From Coriobacteriia bacterium (lineage in GTDB: Bacteria; Actinomycetota; Coriobacteriia; Anaerosomatales; PHET01): a stretch of 64,000 bases of DNA. Every line of letters starts with the position of its first letter. Position 1 is the stretch's first letter. Below, in pieces: positions 39,936-49,385 of the stretch. The DNA is taken from positions 19,744-83,743 of the forward strand of contig JAXMKZ010000041.1 of the NCBI GenBank assembly GCA_034370385.1. Reading direction: 5' to 3'. A program made the translations under genes and the position numbers. Below the pieces are notes generated by a model, which did no database searches, was not told the DNA's origin, and saw nothing but the letters and a program-made list of their open reading frames with translations.

Positions 39936-41603
39936 ATGAACAGGCTTCAGTTCGCGTCGCGATGTGCACTGGTTCTGGTCCTCGGCATCGCTGGAGGCCT
40001 TCTCGCCGCGCCCGATCGGGCATCTGCGGGGATCACCACGATGGTGAGCGTATACCGGGCGGGTTACGTAGGCAATCAGGGCGGTGGGAGCAGGGAGCCG
40101 GCGATTTCGGCTGACGGCCGTTGGGTAGCGTTCGTGTCCGAAAACCCGAACCTCGTGTTGGGTGATACGGGCGACACGCGGGATGTCTTTCTTCGCGACC
40201 GCCTCAATGGGGTGACCACGCGCATCAGCAGCGCGAATGCGGAGATGGATGCCAGTGATCCGTCCGTATCCTCCGATGGACGCTACGTCGCGTACGAGAC
40301 ACACGACGCGGATACAAAGAATGCGGACATCCTCGTCTTCGACCGACTGACGGGTGTCACCACCCTAGCAAACCTGAACTCGGCCGGACTGCGAGCTGTG
40401 GGTGCCTCGACCCCGTCCATCTCCGCCGATGGCCGTTACGTGGCCTTCGAGACTTGGAGCATGCCTATCGGCACGGACCCCGAGGAGTTGTCCGGCGGCA
40501 ACCTCTGGGTCCGCGACCGCATCGCGGGTACGACGACCCTTGTGAGCGTGGACTCGCAGCTGGGTCCGGGAGCCGACGAGATCTACCCCGGGCACGGCAG
40601 TGATCCCGAGATCTCCGGAGATGGTCGCTACGTCGTGTATCGCTCAGACGACAATCTGGTCGTAGCGAACGATACGAACGGAAACGACGACGATGATGCG
40701 GGTACCGACGTGTTCGTGCGCGACCTCGTCGCCGGCACGACGACCCGCGTGAGCGTGAACTCCGCCGGAGGCCAGGCCATAGACCCCTACTGCCAAGCGC
40801 CTTCCATCTCGGCCGATGGACGCTACGTGGCCTTCACCTCCGAGGCATCCAATCTTGTGGCGAATGACACGAACGCGTGTTCCGACGTCTTCGTCCACGA
40901 TCGCGTCACGGGCGCCACGACCCGAGTGAGCCTGACCTCGTCGGGGGCCCAGGCGCCCCAGGGCGGCGGTGGCAACTCGCTTTCTTCGACCGGTCGCTTC
41001 GTCGCCTTCGGAGCAGCGGACGGTCTCGTCGCGGCCGACACGAACGGCGAGGCGGACTGCTACGTCAGGGACTGTGTAACCGGCGCTCTGATGCGTGTGA
41101 GCGTGAGCTCATCAGGTGCGCAGGCACCGCCCGATTCCGGGGACGCGAGCTCGGAGGCAGTGATCTCCGCAAACGGGATGGTCGTGGCCTTCCAAGGAAG
41201 CTATGACCGTTTCGTGTCGGTGGATGAGAATCGTGCCCCCGATATCTTCGCCCACGAGTTGAACTGGTCCGGGGCGCCGCTGGCCACCTCGATCACCATC
41301 AAGACCACCGCCACCACCGCCAGAATCGGCAACGCCCCCACCCTATCCGGTGCGGTCACGCCGACAAGCCTCATCGGCAAGAGCATTGTGGTCTATGTGA
41401 AGAAGCCCGGGAAGAGAACCTGGACCTACCTGGCGAAGGGCACGGTATACCGGCTTCCCAACGGGTCGGCAGCATGGCGGTACAAGTACTACTTCAAGCC
41501 CGGCATGGTGAAGGGCGTCTACACCTACAAGGCAGTCGTGCCCGCTTTGCCCGGGTTCAAGACGTCGACCTCGCCCAGGACGGTGAGTATCCGGCTACGG
41601 TAG
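39936..41603 (+). CDS. Secreted TolB/PD40-repeat beta-propeller with C-terminal Ig-like domain
   Basis: 555 residues from the ATG at 39936 (GGGGGAGA five bases upstream). Signal peptide about 1-32 (RASAGITT). Seven or so repeats of the form PSISADGRYVAFxS followed by DVFVxDRxTGxTTRVS (about 45-440), a TolB-like propeller. C-terminal 105 residues form an Ig-like domain (IVVYVKKPGKRTWTYLAKG, VYTYKAVVPALPGFKTS) close to the N-terminal domain of TupA, ending VSIRLR. Extracellular; function unknown. Lone gene. Confidence 0.8.
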   Translation: MNRLQFASRCALVLVLGIAGGLLAAPDRASAGITTMVSVYRAGYVGNQGGGSREPAISADGRWVAFVSENPNLVLGDTGDTRDVFLRDRLNGVTTRISSANAEMDASDPSVSSDGRYVAYETHDADTKNADILVFDRLTGVTTLANLNSAGLRAVGASTPSISADGRYVAFETWSMPIGTDPEELSGGNLWVRDRIAGTTTLVSVDSQLGPGADEIYPGHGSDPEISGDGRYVVYRSDDNLVVANDTNGNDDDDAGTDVFVRDLVAGTTTRVSVNSAGGQAIDPYCQAPSISADGRYVAFTSEASNLVANDTNACSDVFVHDRVTGATTRVSLTSSGAQAPQGGGGNSLSSTGRFVAFGAADGLVAADTNGEADCYVRDCVTGALMRVSVSSSGAQAPPDSGDASSEAVISANGMVVAFQGSYDRFVSVDENRAPDIFAHELNWSGAPLATSITIKTTATTARIGNAPTLSGAVTPTSLIGKSIVVYVKKPGKRTWTYLAKGTVYRLPNGSAAWRYKYYFKPGMVKGVYTYKAVVPALPGFKTSTSPRTVSIRLR

Positions 41604-41861
41604 ACGCCACAACGCCCCATGCGTCTTGTCGTGCGCCTATGGCATTGCATTGCTCCGACCATTGGTGCGCCTGATTGCCCGAACGATGTGTGGAGCGTGC
41701 TCTCAAGTGGGCCTCGATCTGATGCGGCCCCGGTCACCGATGAGGTGGCTGGGGCCGCTGCGCGAAGCACACGCAGCCCGAAGTTGACTGGGCATCCCCT
41801 GCCTGAGCGACGAGGCTTTGCGGCTCGCGCACTAGTCAGTGTCGACCCCCGTCCGCGACGT

Positions 41862-43004
41862 CTAGCCGCGTTCCTCTGCCGGGCGCCGCGCCATGGCCTG
41901 CATGTCGTCGTGGCTGTCCGTCTCGTCGACTATCTCGACGCCCAGCAGCGTCTCGACCGCGTCCTCGAGCGTCACGAGGCCGCTCGTCCCGCCGTACTCG
42001 TCAACCACTAGCGCGATGTGCTCCCGATGTTCGAGAAGGAACTCGAGCAACGTGGACAGCGGCATCCTCGCAGGCACCGCCGAGATGTCTCTACTCAGGG
42101 ACTTGAGAGTTCGGGTCCCATCGCTTGGCTCGAGCATGAAGAGCTCATCTTTGAGGATGAATCCCCTGATGTCGTCGATGCTCTCTCCATAGATCGGCAG
42201 CCGTGAGAACGCGATCTGCGTCGCTGTGGACTTCGCTTCGGCAACCGTCATGTCGCCGGGCAGCGCTGTGACGACGGTTCGCGGTGTCATGACGTCTGCT
42301 GCCCGGAGCGACGAGAATTTGAACAGGTTTCTCAGGATACGGGACTCGTTCATGTCGATCTGTCCGTCCACCTCGCACACCTCAGCCATCGCGATGAACT
42401 CCTGTCGGCTGAAGGCGTGAGCAGACTTTCCTCGCGAGATGAGCTTGGTCAACCACTCCGATACGATCACCAGCGGGTAGAGGACCACAATGAGCGCTCG
42501 TGTGAAATGCGCAGACGGCTCGGCGAGTGTGCGCCAGTGAACCGTGCCCAGTGTCTTCGGGACGATTTCTGAGAGGAACAGGATCGCCAAGGTCATGAGG
42601 ACCGAGAACGCTCCAGTGAGCGCACTGCCGAACACGACGGTCGCCTGGGCGCCTGCACCGATTGCACCGGCTGTGTGGGCGATGGTGTTCAACGTGAGAA
42701 TCGCCGCGAGCGACCTGTCGATATTGTCGGTCCGCAGCCGCTTGAGTAGATCTGCGCGCTTGGGATTCGCATCGCGCAAGCCCTCGATGTAGGAGGGTGT
42801 CGTGCTCAGAAGCGACGCTTCCGCAATCGAGCAAAGAAACGAGATGATGAGGGCAACCAGTACGTAGAACACCAGCAGGGCGACGTCGCCGCTCGTTGCG
42901 TCGCCTCCTGCCTCCCCGGTTGAACCGGCGACCGCTGCCATAGCGGGGCCTGCGCCCATCAGGAACATGCCGATAAGCGCAGCAAAGCGGAATAGTGGTC
43001 TCAC
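41862..43004 (-). CDS. CNNM/HlyC-CorC-family membrane protein with CBS pair
   Basis: 380 residues from a GTG at 43004 (AGGAGGAA upstream). An extra N-terminal helix precedes the CNNM (DUF21) domain: four helices with LCSIAEASLLSTTPSY and ILFLSEIVPKTLGTVHW. Then a CBS pair: RAADVMTPRTVVTALPGDM, FSRLPIYGESIDDIRGFILK, and HIALVVDEYGGTSGLVTLED. It ends shortly after the CBS pair with no full CorC_HlyC transporter-associated domain. Family members move or sense Mg2+ or Co2+. Convergent with the TolB-like gene. Confidence 0.88.
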   Translation of the reverse strand: MRPLFRFAALIGMFLMGAGPAMAAVAGSTGEAGGDATSGDVALLVFYVLVALIISFLCSIAEASLLSTTPSYIEGLRDANPKRADLLKRLRTDNIDRSLAAILTLNTIAHTAGAIGAGAQATVVFGSALTGAFSVLMTLAILFLSEIVPKTLGTVHWRTLAEPSAHFTRALIVVLYPLVIVSEWLTKLISRGKSAHAFSRQEFIAMAEVCEVDGQIDMNESRILRNLFKFSSLRAADVMTPRTVVTALPGDMTVAEAKSTATQIAFSRLPIYGESIDDIRGFILKDELFMLEPSDGTRTLKSLSRDISAVPARMPLSTLLEFLLEHREHIALVVDEYGGTSGLVTLEDAVETLLGVEIVDETDSHDDMQAMARRPAEERG

Positions 43005-43317
43005 TGAGTGAGCTTCCTCCTGGTTTCCATGCGAGCGAGGTGCACGCAAAGGCCGATTCGGTGCCCTCATTGCCGCCAGTGCATTCGGGATTCCGACGTA
43101 TTCTATCCTGCCGCGCGGCCGATGGTGCTCCATTCATGTTATCCACATCGGGCACAGCATCGGCCGAAACCCGGTGCTCGCTCAGCAAGCCGATAGGGAG
43201 TATCGTTGCTTGGGGAAGACCCGGCCTGCTCACCGGTCGTTCGCCGAATGGGTTAGGCACAATATTTGCTTTATCGCCCGTGATCGGCACCCCTCGGACG
43301 CTGACCCCCGGAGCCCC
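43005..43317. other. Intergenic stretch, nothing recognised
   Basis: No convincing coding signal on either strand. It must contain the promoter of the CNNM gene; an AT-richer tract (AATATTTGCTTTAT) lies near 43261. No repeats or RNA gene seen. Confidence 0.5.
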
Positions 43318-43593
43318 TTGAGCCGTTTCAGACTGCAGTTGCCCGTACTCATGATCTCGCTGCTCGTTCTGGTGGCGCTGCTTGCGCTGCAGTGCCCCGA
43401 GGCCGGTTGCCATGATTGTGGCGCCGATGAGGTCTTCGCGCGGCAAGGGGTTGCGTCTCAACCGGTGTTGATCGTCGCGGCGCTGCCGCATTCCGCCATG
43501 GCGCCCTTCTTCTCAGTGGCGCCGCTGCGCTCGATCGCCGTTCCCATCTCGGTGGCGGAGCACCCCGCTCTCGCGTCGCGTCTGCGAATCTGA
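43318..43593 (+). CDS. Small exported Cys-containing protein (tentative)
   Basis: 91 residues from a TTG at 43318 with GGAG just upstream; ATG at 43351 is the alternative. Positively charged N-terminus, hydrophobic helix (LPVLMISLLVLVALLALQ) and CPEAGCHDCG directly after it, then a low-complexity Ala/Val/Pro tail. Could be a secreted or anchored metal-binding small protein. It lies 100 bases before a lipoprotein gene in the same direction. No family recognised; may not be real. Confidence 0.4.
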   Translation: MSRFRLQLPVLMISLLVLVALLALQCPEAGCHDCGADEVFARQGVASQPVLIVAALPHSAMAPFFSVAPLRSIAVPISVAEHPALASRLRI

Positions 43594-43692
43594 TCCCACT
43601 CGGGCGCCCCCAGCACGTTTCCCGTTGCCGTTGCCTGTCACGCCTGCTATCACGCGGGCGAGCCGCTTCGGCTGACCCCGAATGGAGAAGAG

Positions 43693-44145
43693 ATGATCCG
43701 ATTCAACCGCCGTTCCCGACGGGCGCGGCTTATCCCAGCGGCAGCGATGCTGCTCGCTGTGGCGCTGCTCGCGGGCTGCTCGAGTGATACCCCCGAGGCG
43801 ATCGGTGTGAACGCCGTCATGGCCGATCCCGCAGCCTACACGGGGCAGATCGCTATCAGGGGCGTGGTCCAGAATGTCGACGCGAACGCTTCGAGCATCG
43901 CGGTCATCGACGAGACCGAGTACGCCACCTGTGGGCTCACGCCCTGCAACTCAGCCAGCCTGCTGCCGATCGTGCTCCCCATCGGCACGGCGGCCGTCGC
44001 GGGTGCCTCGGTATATGAGGGCGCGCTCCCGGCCCTCGAGGATGTCGTGGTGGTGGTCGGCGAGATCAAGTCCACTGACAGCGGCAAGTACTTCGATGTC
44101 GAGCGGATCGAGCGTAATGGCTCCGTACTCGTGTCGAAGCGGTAA
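43693..44145 (+). CDS. Lipoprotein with OB-fold-like domain
   Basis: 150 residues; GGAGAAG before the ATG. Signal with lipobox LLAGCSS (Cys near residue 29). The mature part reads as a small beta-barrel: YTGQIAIRGVVQNVDANASS, ETEYATCGLTPCNSASLLPI, VVVVGEIKSTDSGKYFDVER. Two Cys (CGLTPC) could form a disulfide or bind metal. Ten bases before the FtsX-like permease, so probably an exported accessory of this ABC system. Confidence 0.75.
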   Translation: MIRFNRRSRRARLIPAAAMLLAVALLAGCSSDTPEAIGVNAVMADPAAYTGQIAIRGVVQNVDANASSIAVIDETEYATCGLTPCNSASLLPIVLPIGTAAVAGASVYEGALPALEDVVVVVGEIKSTDSGKYFDVERIERNGSVLVSKR

Positions 44146-44154
44146 GGCGGGCAC

Positions 44155-45315
44155 ATGAGCGATCTGAGACTCGTGCTGCGCAACCTCTTCGGAAGCCGAA
44201 GCAGGTTCGCGCTCACCTTGACCGGCATCACGCTGGGCATCACGGCGCTCGTCGTGATGATGAGCCTGGGGAGCGGTCTGCGAACGCAGATCGACAAGCA
44301 GGCCTCCGACCTCGGCGCGAACCTTGTGGTCACGCCCAAGGGCTGGTGTGCCTACGAGCAGGTCAAGGTCCTGAGTGGCAACCAGCTTCCTGACGCGATT
44401 CCCCCCGATGAGCTCGCCAAGATCGAGGCCATCGAGGGCATCCGCACCCTGCCGTACCTCACCGTCGGCTCTGCCCTTGAGAACGAGCCGGTGCCCGTGA
44501 CCGGCATTCGCGTTGCCGACACGCTGACCGAGAAGGGCTGGACGGTCGCCACGGGCGAGGCAGCTCGCGACGGGGCGAACGAGATTCTCGCCGGTCCCGA
44601 CATCGCCGAGGCCTTCGCGCTGAAGCCGGGTTCTCCGGTCACGCTGCGCGGTACTGAGTTCACCGTCACCGGCGTACTCGATGCGACGGGGACCCGTGAC
44701 GACGGAGTCCTGTTCATACCGATCGATGTGGCGCAGGAGGTCTACGAGACCGACGGGCGCGTCTCGTTCGTAGCCGTGAAGGTCGAAGATATCAGTCAGG
44801 TCGACCTGTTCGCACAGCGCATCGCCGATGCTGCGAACGTCGCGGTCGTCTCCGACAAGCAGCTGCTCGCCTCGGTGCTGAGCGTTGTCGACAGCGTCGG
44901 CACCACGCTGCGCGTGATCGCGGCGGTCGCCATCCTCACGGCCGCATTCGGCATCGTGAACACCATGCTCATGGCCACGTTCGAGCGTCGACGTGACATC
45001 GGCATCCTGAAGTCGGTGGGCAGTTCCAATGCCCGCATCTTCCGACTCTTCTTGTTCGAAGCAGCGGCCTATGGGCTTGTCGGCGGTCTGGTCGGGCTTG
45101 TCGTCGGTTCGGTCGCATCGCTCGTGATCACGCCCTACATCGCCAGCAATGAGTTCACCGCGTTCATCGGCGGGGCTTCGGTCCAGGCCACGCCCCCGTT
45201 CTCCGAGATGGGGCTCATCCTCGTAGGTGCCGTGGCCGTCGCTGCGGTGGCCGGCGTGTACCCGGCGCTTCGTGCCGCCCGTCTCACCCCTGTGGAGGCG
45301 ATCAGCTATGAATGA
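44155..45315 (+). CDS. MacB/FtsX-type ABC transporter permease
   Basis: 386 residues. N-terminal helix (about 20-40), a large extracellular domain with a Cys (LVVTPKGWCAYEQVKVLSG), then three C-terminal helices (VIAAVAILTAAFGIVNTMLM; AAAYGLVGGLVGLVVGSVAS; LILVGAVAVAAVAGVYPAL) with the coupling motif ERRRDIGILKSVGSSNARIF. Mechanotransmission-type permease that works with the ATPase overlapping its end and probably with the upstream lipoprotein, exporting or extracting a lipoprotein or peptide. Confidence 0.9.
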   Translation: MSDLRLVLRNLFGSRSRFALTLTGITLGITALVVMMSLGSGLRTQIDKQASDLGANLVVTPKGWCAYEQVKVLSGNQLPDAIPPDELAKIEAIEGIRTLPYLTVGSALENEPVPVTGIRVADTLTEKGWTVATGEAARDGANEILAGPDIAEAFALKPGSPVTLRGTEFTVTGVLDATGTRDDGVLFIPIDVAQEVYETDGRVSFVAVKVEDISQVDLFAQRIADAANVAVVSDKQLLASVLSVVDSVGTTLRVIAAVAILTAAFGIVNTMLMATFERRRDIGILKSVGSSNARIFRLFLFEAAAYGLVGGLVGLVVGSVASLVITPYIASNEFTAFIGGASVQATPPFSEMGLILVGAVAVAAVAGVYPALRAARLTPVEAISYE

Positions 45316-45979
45316 CCTCATCCGCGTCACCGACGTCCATAAGACCTACTACGGCCGCGGCGTCAGCACCGAGGCGCTTCGCGGAGTCGACCTCGACATA
45401 GATGCCGGCTCGTTCACCTGTCTGGTTGGCCCATCGGGGCACGGCAAGAGCACGCTGCTCCACCTTCTGGGTGGTTTGGACCGACCCACGCAGGGTTCGG
45501 TGAGCGTGCTCGGCGAGCACATCGAGGGCATGAACGACGCGCGGCTGGCGCGCTTCCGCGCAGAGCGGATCGGCTTCGTATTCCAGTTCTTCAACCTACT
45601 CAAAGGCCTCACGGTCCTGGAGAACGTGCAGGTCGCGATGATGATGCGCGGGGTATCCGGACGCGAGCAGACCGTTCGGGCGACCGAGTTGCTTGAGTCG
45701 GTAGGCCTTGCGCACAAGCTCAAGGCCCGCGCGAACGAGCTGTCCGGTGGCCAGATGCAGCGCGTGGCCATCGCCCGTGCACTGGCCAACGACCCCGACG
45801 TCTTACTGCTCGACGAGCCGACCGGCAACCTCGACAGCGCGTCCGAGGCGGACGTTCTCGCGATCCTGGCCGAGCTGCACGAGCGGGGCAAGACGCTTGT
45901 CATGGTCACCCACAGCATGGAGGTTGCCGACCGCGCTCAGCGTGTCGTCGAAGTCCGGGATGGCCGCATCGCTGCTTGA
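45308..45979 (+). CDS. LolD/MacB-type ABC transporter ATPase
   Basis: 223 residues. Walker A GPSGHGKST, Q-loop FVFQFFNL, signature LSGGQMQRVAIARA, Walker B VLLLDEPTGNLD, H-loop VTHSMEVAD. The short form and the typical TYYGRGVSTEALRGVDLDI start place it with FtsX-like permease partners. The ATG lies within the permease stop region (eight-base overlap), ensuring coupled translation. Confidence 0.92.
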   Translation: MNDLIRVTDVHKTYYGRGVSTEALRGVDLDIDAGSFTCLVGPSGHGKSTLLHLLGGLDRPTQGSVSVLGEHIEGMNDARLARFRAERIGFVFQFFNLLKGLTVLENVQVAMMMRGVSGREQTVRATELLESVGLAHKLKARANELSGGQMQRVAIARALANDPDVLLLDEPTGNLDSASEADVLAILAELHERGKTLVMVTHSMEVADRAQRVVEVRDGRIAA

Positions 45980-46009
45980 CCGGTGTAGCGCCCTCTGTTA
46001 GCCGTTAGG

Positions 46010-46053
46010 GGGTATCCCCCGTCGCGAGGGCGCAGATCAACTCTTCGCCAGAA
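46010..46053 (+). other. tRNA-Ser 3'-end-like sequence (tRNA remnant or att site)
   Basis: GGGTATCCCCCGTCGCGAGGG (46010-46030) matches 19 of 21 bases of the variable/T-arm start of the tRNA-Ser at 37721-37741, and CTCTTCGCCAGAA (46041-46053) matches 12 of 13 of its 3' end at 37755-37767. The T-loop between them is not conserved, and no acceptor or D arm precedes it, so it is not a working tRNA. Confidence 0.45.
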
Positions 46054-46064
46054 CGAACCGCAGA

Positions 46065-46096
46065 GGGGACCGATTCCTGTGAGGGAGTCGGTCCCC
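46065..46096 (+). terminator. Hairpin after the ABC operon
   Basis: GGGGACCGATTCC (46065-46077) and GGAGTCGGTCCCC (46084-46096) pair over 13 positions with one G-T. No T-run. It lies 85 bases after the ATPase stop and before the VF530-type gene. Confidence 0.45.
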
Positions 46097-46119
46097 CTGA
46101 CCGTAGGAGCCGTGAGCGC

Positions 46120-46350
46120 GTGCCCGATGAACACCCCAGCGATCCACTGCACGGCGTCACGCTGGAGATGATGCTCGGACGGCTTGTGAACAAGTACGGC
46201 TGGCCCGGCTTGGCCAAGCGAATCCGCATCAACTGCCTGAAGAACGATCCGACCATCCCGTCGGTGCTGAACTTCCTGCGCAAGACGCCCTGGGCGCGCG
46301 CGAAGGTGGAGGAGTTGTACCGCGATTCGCGGTTCTGGACGCGGGACTAG
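46120..46350 (+). CDS. VF530-family (DUF2132) small protein
   Basis: 76 residues with a GTG start, TAGGAG eight bases upstream. The whole protein matches the family: DPLHGVTLEMMLGRLVNKYG, then RINCLKNDPTIPSVLNFLRK and TPWARAKVEELYRD. VF530-type proteins are small, conserved and predicted to bind DNA; the role is not known. Lone gene. Confidence 0.85.
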   Translation: MPDEHPSDPLHGVTLEMMLGRLVNKYGWPGLAKRIRINCLKNDPTIPSVLNFLRKTPWARAKVEELYRDSRFWTRD

Positions 46351-46624
46351 CGGTTGCGGGGATTCGGGTTCGGCCCTTCTCCATTACCCGAACAGATGCG
46401 CAAGCGGCACCCGGCACTGACTCCTGCCCGGGCGCGTCCGCACGATGGAGGAATGGGCATAGTAGAGGAATAGGCACACAGGGTTCGAGGGCGCGCGCCT
46501 CGAAGGTATCGGATAGTCGGGCCGCTATCCAAGGGACGGCCCTTGGTTGGCGGCTTTGTCGTCTCCTAGGAGCAGGCGAGCGCCACGCCGTCATGAGTCG
46601 ACCGGCCGCAGACGGGAGATGACC

Positions 46625-49342
46625 ATGACCGAACCCGCGACGAACCAGCAGCTCTGGTACGCTCTCTCACCCGAAGCCGTACTCGAACAGCTTGACTCTC
46701 GCCGAGACGGGTTATCGGCGCAGGAGGCTGCGCGGCGTCTTGCCGTGGCTGGCCCTAACGCCCTGCAGGGCGTCGAGGGCCCCGGGTTACTCAGTCTGGT
46801 CCTCAAGCAGCTGCGCAGCCCTCTGATCTACATGCTCTTCGCCGCCGCCGCGCTGTCGCTGGCGGCCGGACACCCCATCGACGCCGTCGTGGTCGGGCTG
46901 GTACTCGTGCTCAACACGGTTATCGGTGTGTCCCAGGAGTGGCGTGCCGAGCGCTCGTTGGAGGCGCTTCGGAGCATGGCTGCGCCCCGCGCTCGCGTGC
47001 TGCGCGACGGCACCGTCGAGATCATCCCCGCCGCTGACGTGGTGCGCGGCGACATCCTCATGCTCGAAACCGGTGACTTGGTGGGCGCCGACGCTCGGGT
47101 CATCGACGTGTCCGACCTGCGGATTGACGAGTCCGCGCTGACCGGCGAGTCAGACACGGTCGGCAAGTCAGTTGATGCGCTCGAGGGAACCGTGCAGCTT
47201 GCGGACCAGCGCAACATGGTGCGCATGACGACCGCTGTGACCGACGGGCGTGGCCGCGCCGTCGTCGTCGCGACCGGCATGGAGACATCGATCGGCGAGA
47301 TAGCGCACGAGGTCCAAAGTGCCGAGTCCGATCTGACGCCGTTGCAGAAGCGCCTCGCGAGTCTGGGCACGCTCATCGGCATCGGAGCGATCGGTTTCGC
47401 CACGCTGGTGTTCGTCATCGGACTGCTCCGCGGATTCCCCGCGGTGCAGATGCTCACGTACGCGGTCGCTGCGGCGGTCTCGGCCATCCCGGAGGGGCTG
47501 CCGGCCGTGATCAGCGTGGTGCTGGCTGTCGGCGTGCAGCGCATGGCCCGTCGCAACGCCATCGTGCGCAACATGCCTGCGGTCGAGACGCTCGGTTCGA
47601 CCACGGTGATCTGCTCTGACAAGACCGGCACCATCACGCGCAACGAGATGACGGCAAGCCGGATGTGGGCCGGCGGTACCACGTTCACCGTGACGGGAGA
47701 GGGGTTCTCTCCGCGTGGCGCGGTGCTTTCGGAGCAGGGCGAGCCGGTCGCCGGCGGCAACGATGGTGCGACGGGACTCATCCAACTTCTGACCATCGGC
47801 GCGCTGGCCAACAACGCGACGCTCGAACACGACGAGGTCGAGGACCGCTGGCGCGTGGAAGGCAATCCTACCGACGGCGCACTGCTCGCGGTCTCGGAGA
47901 AGGGCGGCCTGGCCCCGGACTTTCGTGAATGCGCAGAGCGCATCGACGAAATCCCGTTCTCGAGTCGCTTCAAGTACATGGCGTCTTTGGACCGTCTACC
48001 GCATGCGCCTGGCCCGCGCATGCATGTCAAAGGAGCATTCGAGCGCATTCTCGACGCATCGGACCGGATGCTGGTTGAGGGTCGAGAGGTTGTAGTGACG
48101 CCGGAGCTCCGCCGCGCCGCCGAGCAGGCCGCCGAGGACATGGCCGAGCAGGCACTGCGGGTCGTGGCCGGCGGATACCGCGATGTCGACGCGTCAGAAG
48201 CCGAGCGCGGGGACGCCGAGTCGGGGTTGGTGTTCGTCGGGATGTGGGGACTGCTCGACCCGCCCCGTCCTGAGGCTGTTGCCGCCGTGGCCGCAGCCCA
48301 GAAGGCCGGAATCCAAATCAAGATGATCACCGGCGACCACGCGGTGACCGCCGCGGCGATCGCGCGCAACGCCGGGATCATCAGTCACGGCGAGGAAGTC
48401 GTGACCGGCGCCGAGCTTGACGTGACCTCTGACGAGGAGCTCGCCGACCGGGTCGGCGGCATCGCGGTGTTCGCTCGCGTCTCGCCAACGCACAAGCTGC
48501 GGATTGTGAAGGCGTTGCAGAAGCGCGGCGAGGTCGTGGCGATGACCGGTGACGGCGTCAACGACGCTCCGGCGCTCAAGCGGGCCGATATCGGTGTCTC
48601 GATGGGCATCACCGGAACCGAGGTCGCCAAAGAGTCGTCCGACATGATCCTGGTCGATGACGACTTCGCGACGATACTCGCGGCCGTTGAAGAGGGTCGC
48701 GTCATCTTCGGCAACCTCCGCCGCGTCGTGATGTTTCTGCTGACCACGAACCTCGGCGAGATCCTGCTGATTATCGCCGCGCTCATCCTCGACCTGCCGC
48801 TGCCGCTGACAGCCGTGATGATCCTGTGGGTGAATCTCGTGACCGATGGCGTGTCCGTCGTGCCGCTGGGTCTCGAGCCACGCCATGACGACGTCTTGAG
48901 CCGCAAGCCCAGACCGCCGGCCGAAGGGGTGCTCACACGGCGCTACGTCACGCGCATCGTGGTACTGGCTCCGGTGATCGGCGCCGGCACGCTTGCGAAC
49001 TTCGTCGCACACCTGGGCCCAGAGGGGCAGTTGTACGCGCAGACGATGGCGTTCACCACCTTGGTGGCGTTCGAATGGTTCCGCGCGTTCAGTACGCGCT
49101 CGCTCACGAAGTCGGTGTTCACGCAAAACCCATTCGGCAACCGCCTGCTTCTCGGCGGGATTGGGATCGGCGTAGTACTCCAACTGACGGCGGTGTACTG
49201 GCCGCCGGCACAGGTCGCGTTCGGAACGGTCAACCTTTCGGCCAGAGATTGGGCGGTTGCGCTCGCGGTGGGCTCGACGGTGCTGTTTGTCGACGAAATC
49301 CTGAAGCTTGTGGACCGGCTGCGCGGGCGGGGCGAAGCGTAG
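46625..49342 (+). CDS. P-type cation-transporting ATPase (type IIA/IIB, Ca2+-like)
   Basis: 905 residues from the ATG at 46625, which has GGGAG six bases upstream (the ATG at 46619 abuts it). N-terminal cation-ATPase domain (YALSPEAVLEQLDS), actuator TGES in ALTGESDTVGK, membrane PEGLPAV motif typical of Ca2+/Na+-type pumps, phosphorylation site CSDKTGTIT, nucleotide-binding KGAFERIL, hinge MTGDGVNDAPALKRADIG, and C-terminal helices 5-10. Exports Ca2+ or a similar cation using ATP. Lone gene. Confidence 0.92.
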   Translation: MTEPATNQQLWYALSPEAVLEQLDSRRDGLSAQEAARRLAVAGPNALQGVEGPGLLSLVLKQLRSPLIYMLFAAAALSLAAGHPIDAVVVGLVLVLNTVIGVSQEWRAERSLEALRSMAAPRARVLRDGTVEIIPAADVVRGDILMLETGDLVGADARVIDVSDLRIDESALTGESDTVGKSVDALEGTVQLADQRNMVRMTTAVTDGRGRAVVVATGMETSIGEIAHEVQSAESDLTPLQKRLASLGTLIGIGAIGFATLVFVIGLLRGFPAVQMLTYAVAAAVSAIPEGLPAVISVVLAVGVQRMARRNAIVRNMPAVETLGSTTVICSDKTGTITRNEMTASRMWAGGTTFTVTGEGFSPRGAVLSEQGEPVAGGNDGATGLIQLLTIGALANNATLEHDEVEDRWRVEGNPTDGALLAVSEKGGLAPDFRECAERIDEIPFSSRFKYMASLDRLPHAPGPRMHVKGAFERILDASDRMLVEGREVVVTPELRRAAEQAAEDMAEQALRVVAGGYRDVDASEAERGDAESGLVFVGMWGLLDPPRPEAVAAVAAAQKAGIQIKMITGDHAVTAAAIARNAGIISHGEEVVTGAELDVTSDEELADRVGGIAVFARVSPTHKLRIVKALQKRGEVVAMTGDGVNDAPALKRADIGVSMGITGTEVAKESSDMILVDDDFATILAAVEEGRVIFGNLRRVVMFLLTTNLGEILLIIAALILDLPLPLTAVMILWVNLVTDGVSVVPLGLEPRHDDVLSRKPRPPAEGVLTRRYVTRIVVLAPVIGAGTLANFVAHLGPEGQLYAQTMAFTTLVAFEWFRAFSTRSLTKSVFTQNPFGNRLLLGGIGIGVVLQLTAVYWPPAQVAFGTVNLSARDWAVALAVGSTVLFVDEILKLVDRLRGRGEA

Positions 49343-49385
49343 GTGGCCAGAGAGGCATCTTGCGTGCCTCTCAAGCGACTCGCTG

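Noticed and set aside
40050..41200. Tandem DNA repeats in the TolB-like gene
   Set aside because: These are diverged protein repeats of the propeller, not a DNA repeat array or CRISPR.
43951..45330. 459-codon minus-strand frame
   Set aside because: Antisense to the FtsX-like permease; His/Arg/Asp-rich shadow.
46010..46053. A second functional tRNA
   Set aside because: No acceptor or D arm upstream and T-loop not conserved; only the 3' similarity remains.
46828..48381. 517-codon minus-strand frame
   Set aside because: Antisense to the P-type ATPase; Ser/Ala/Thr-rich shadow with no recognisable domain.
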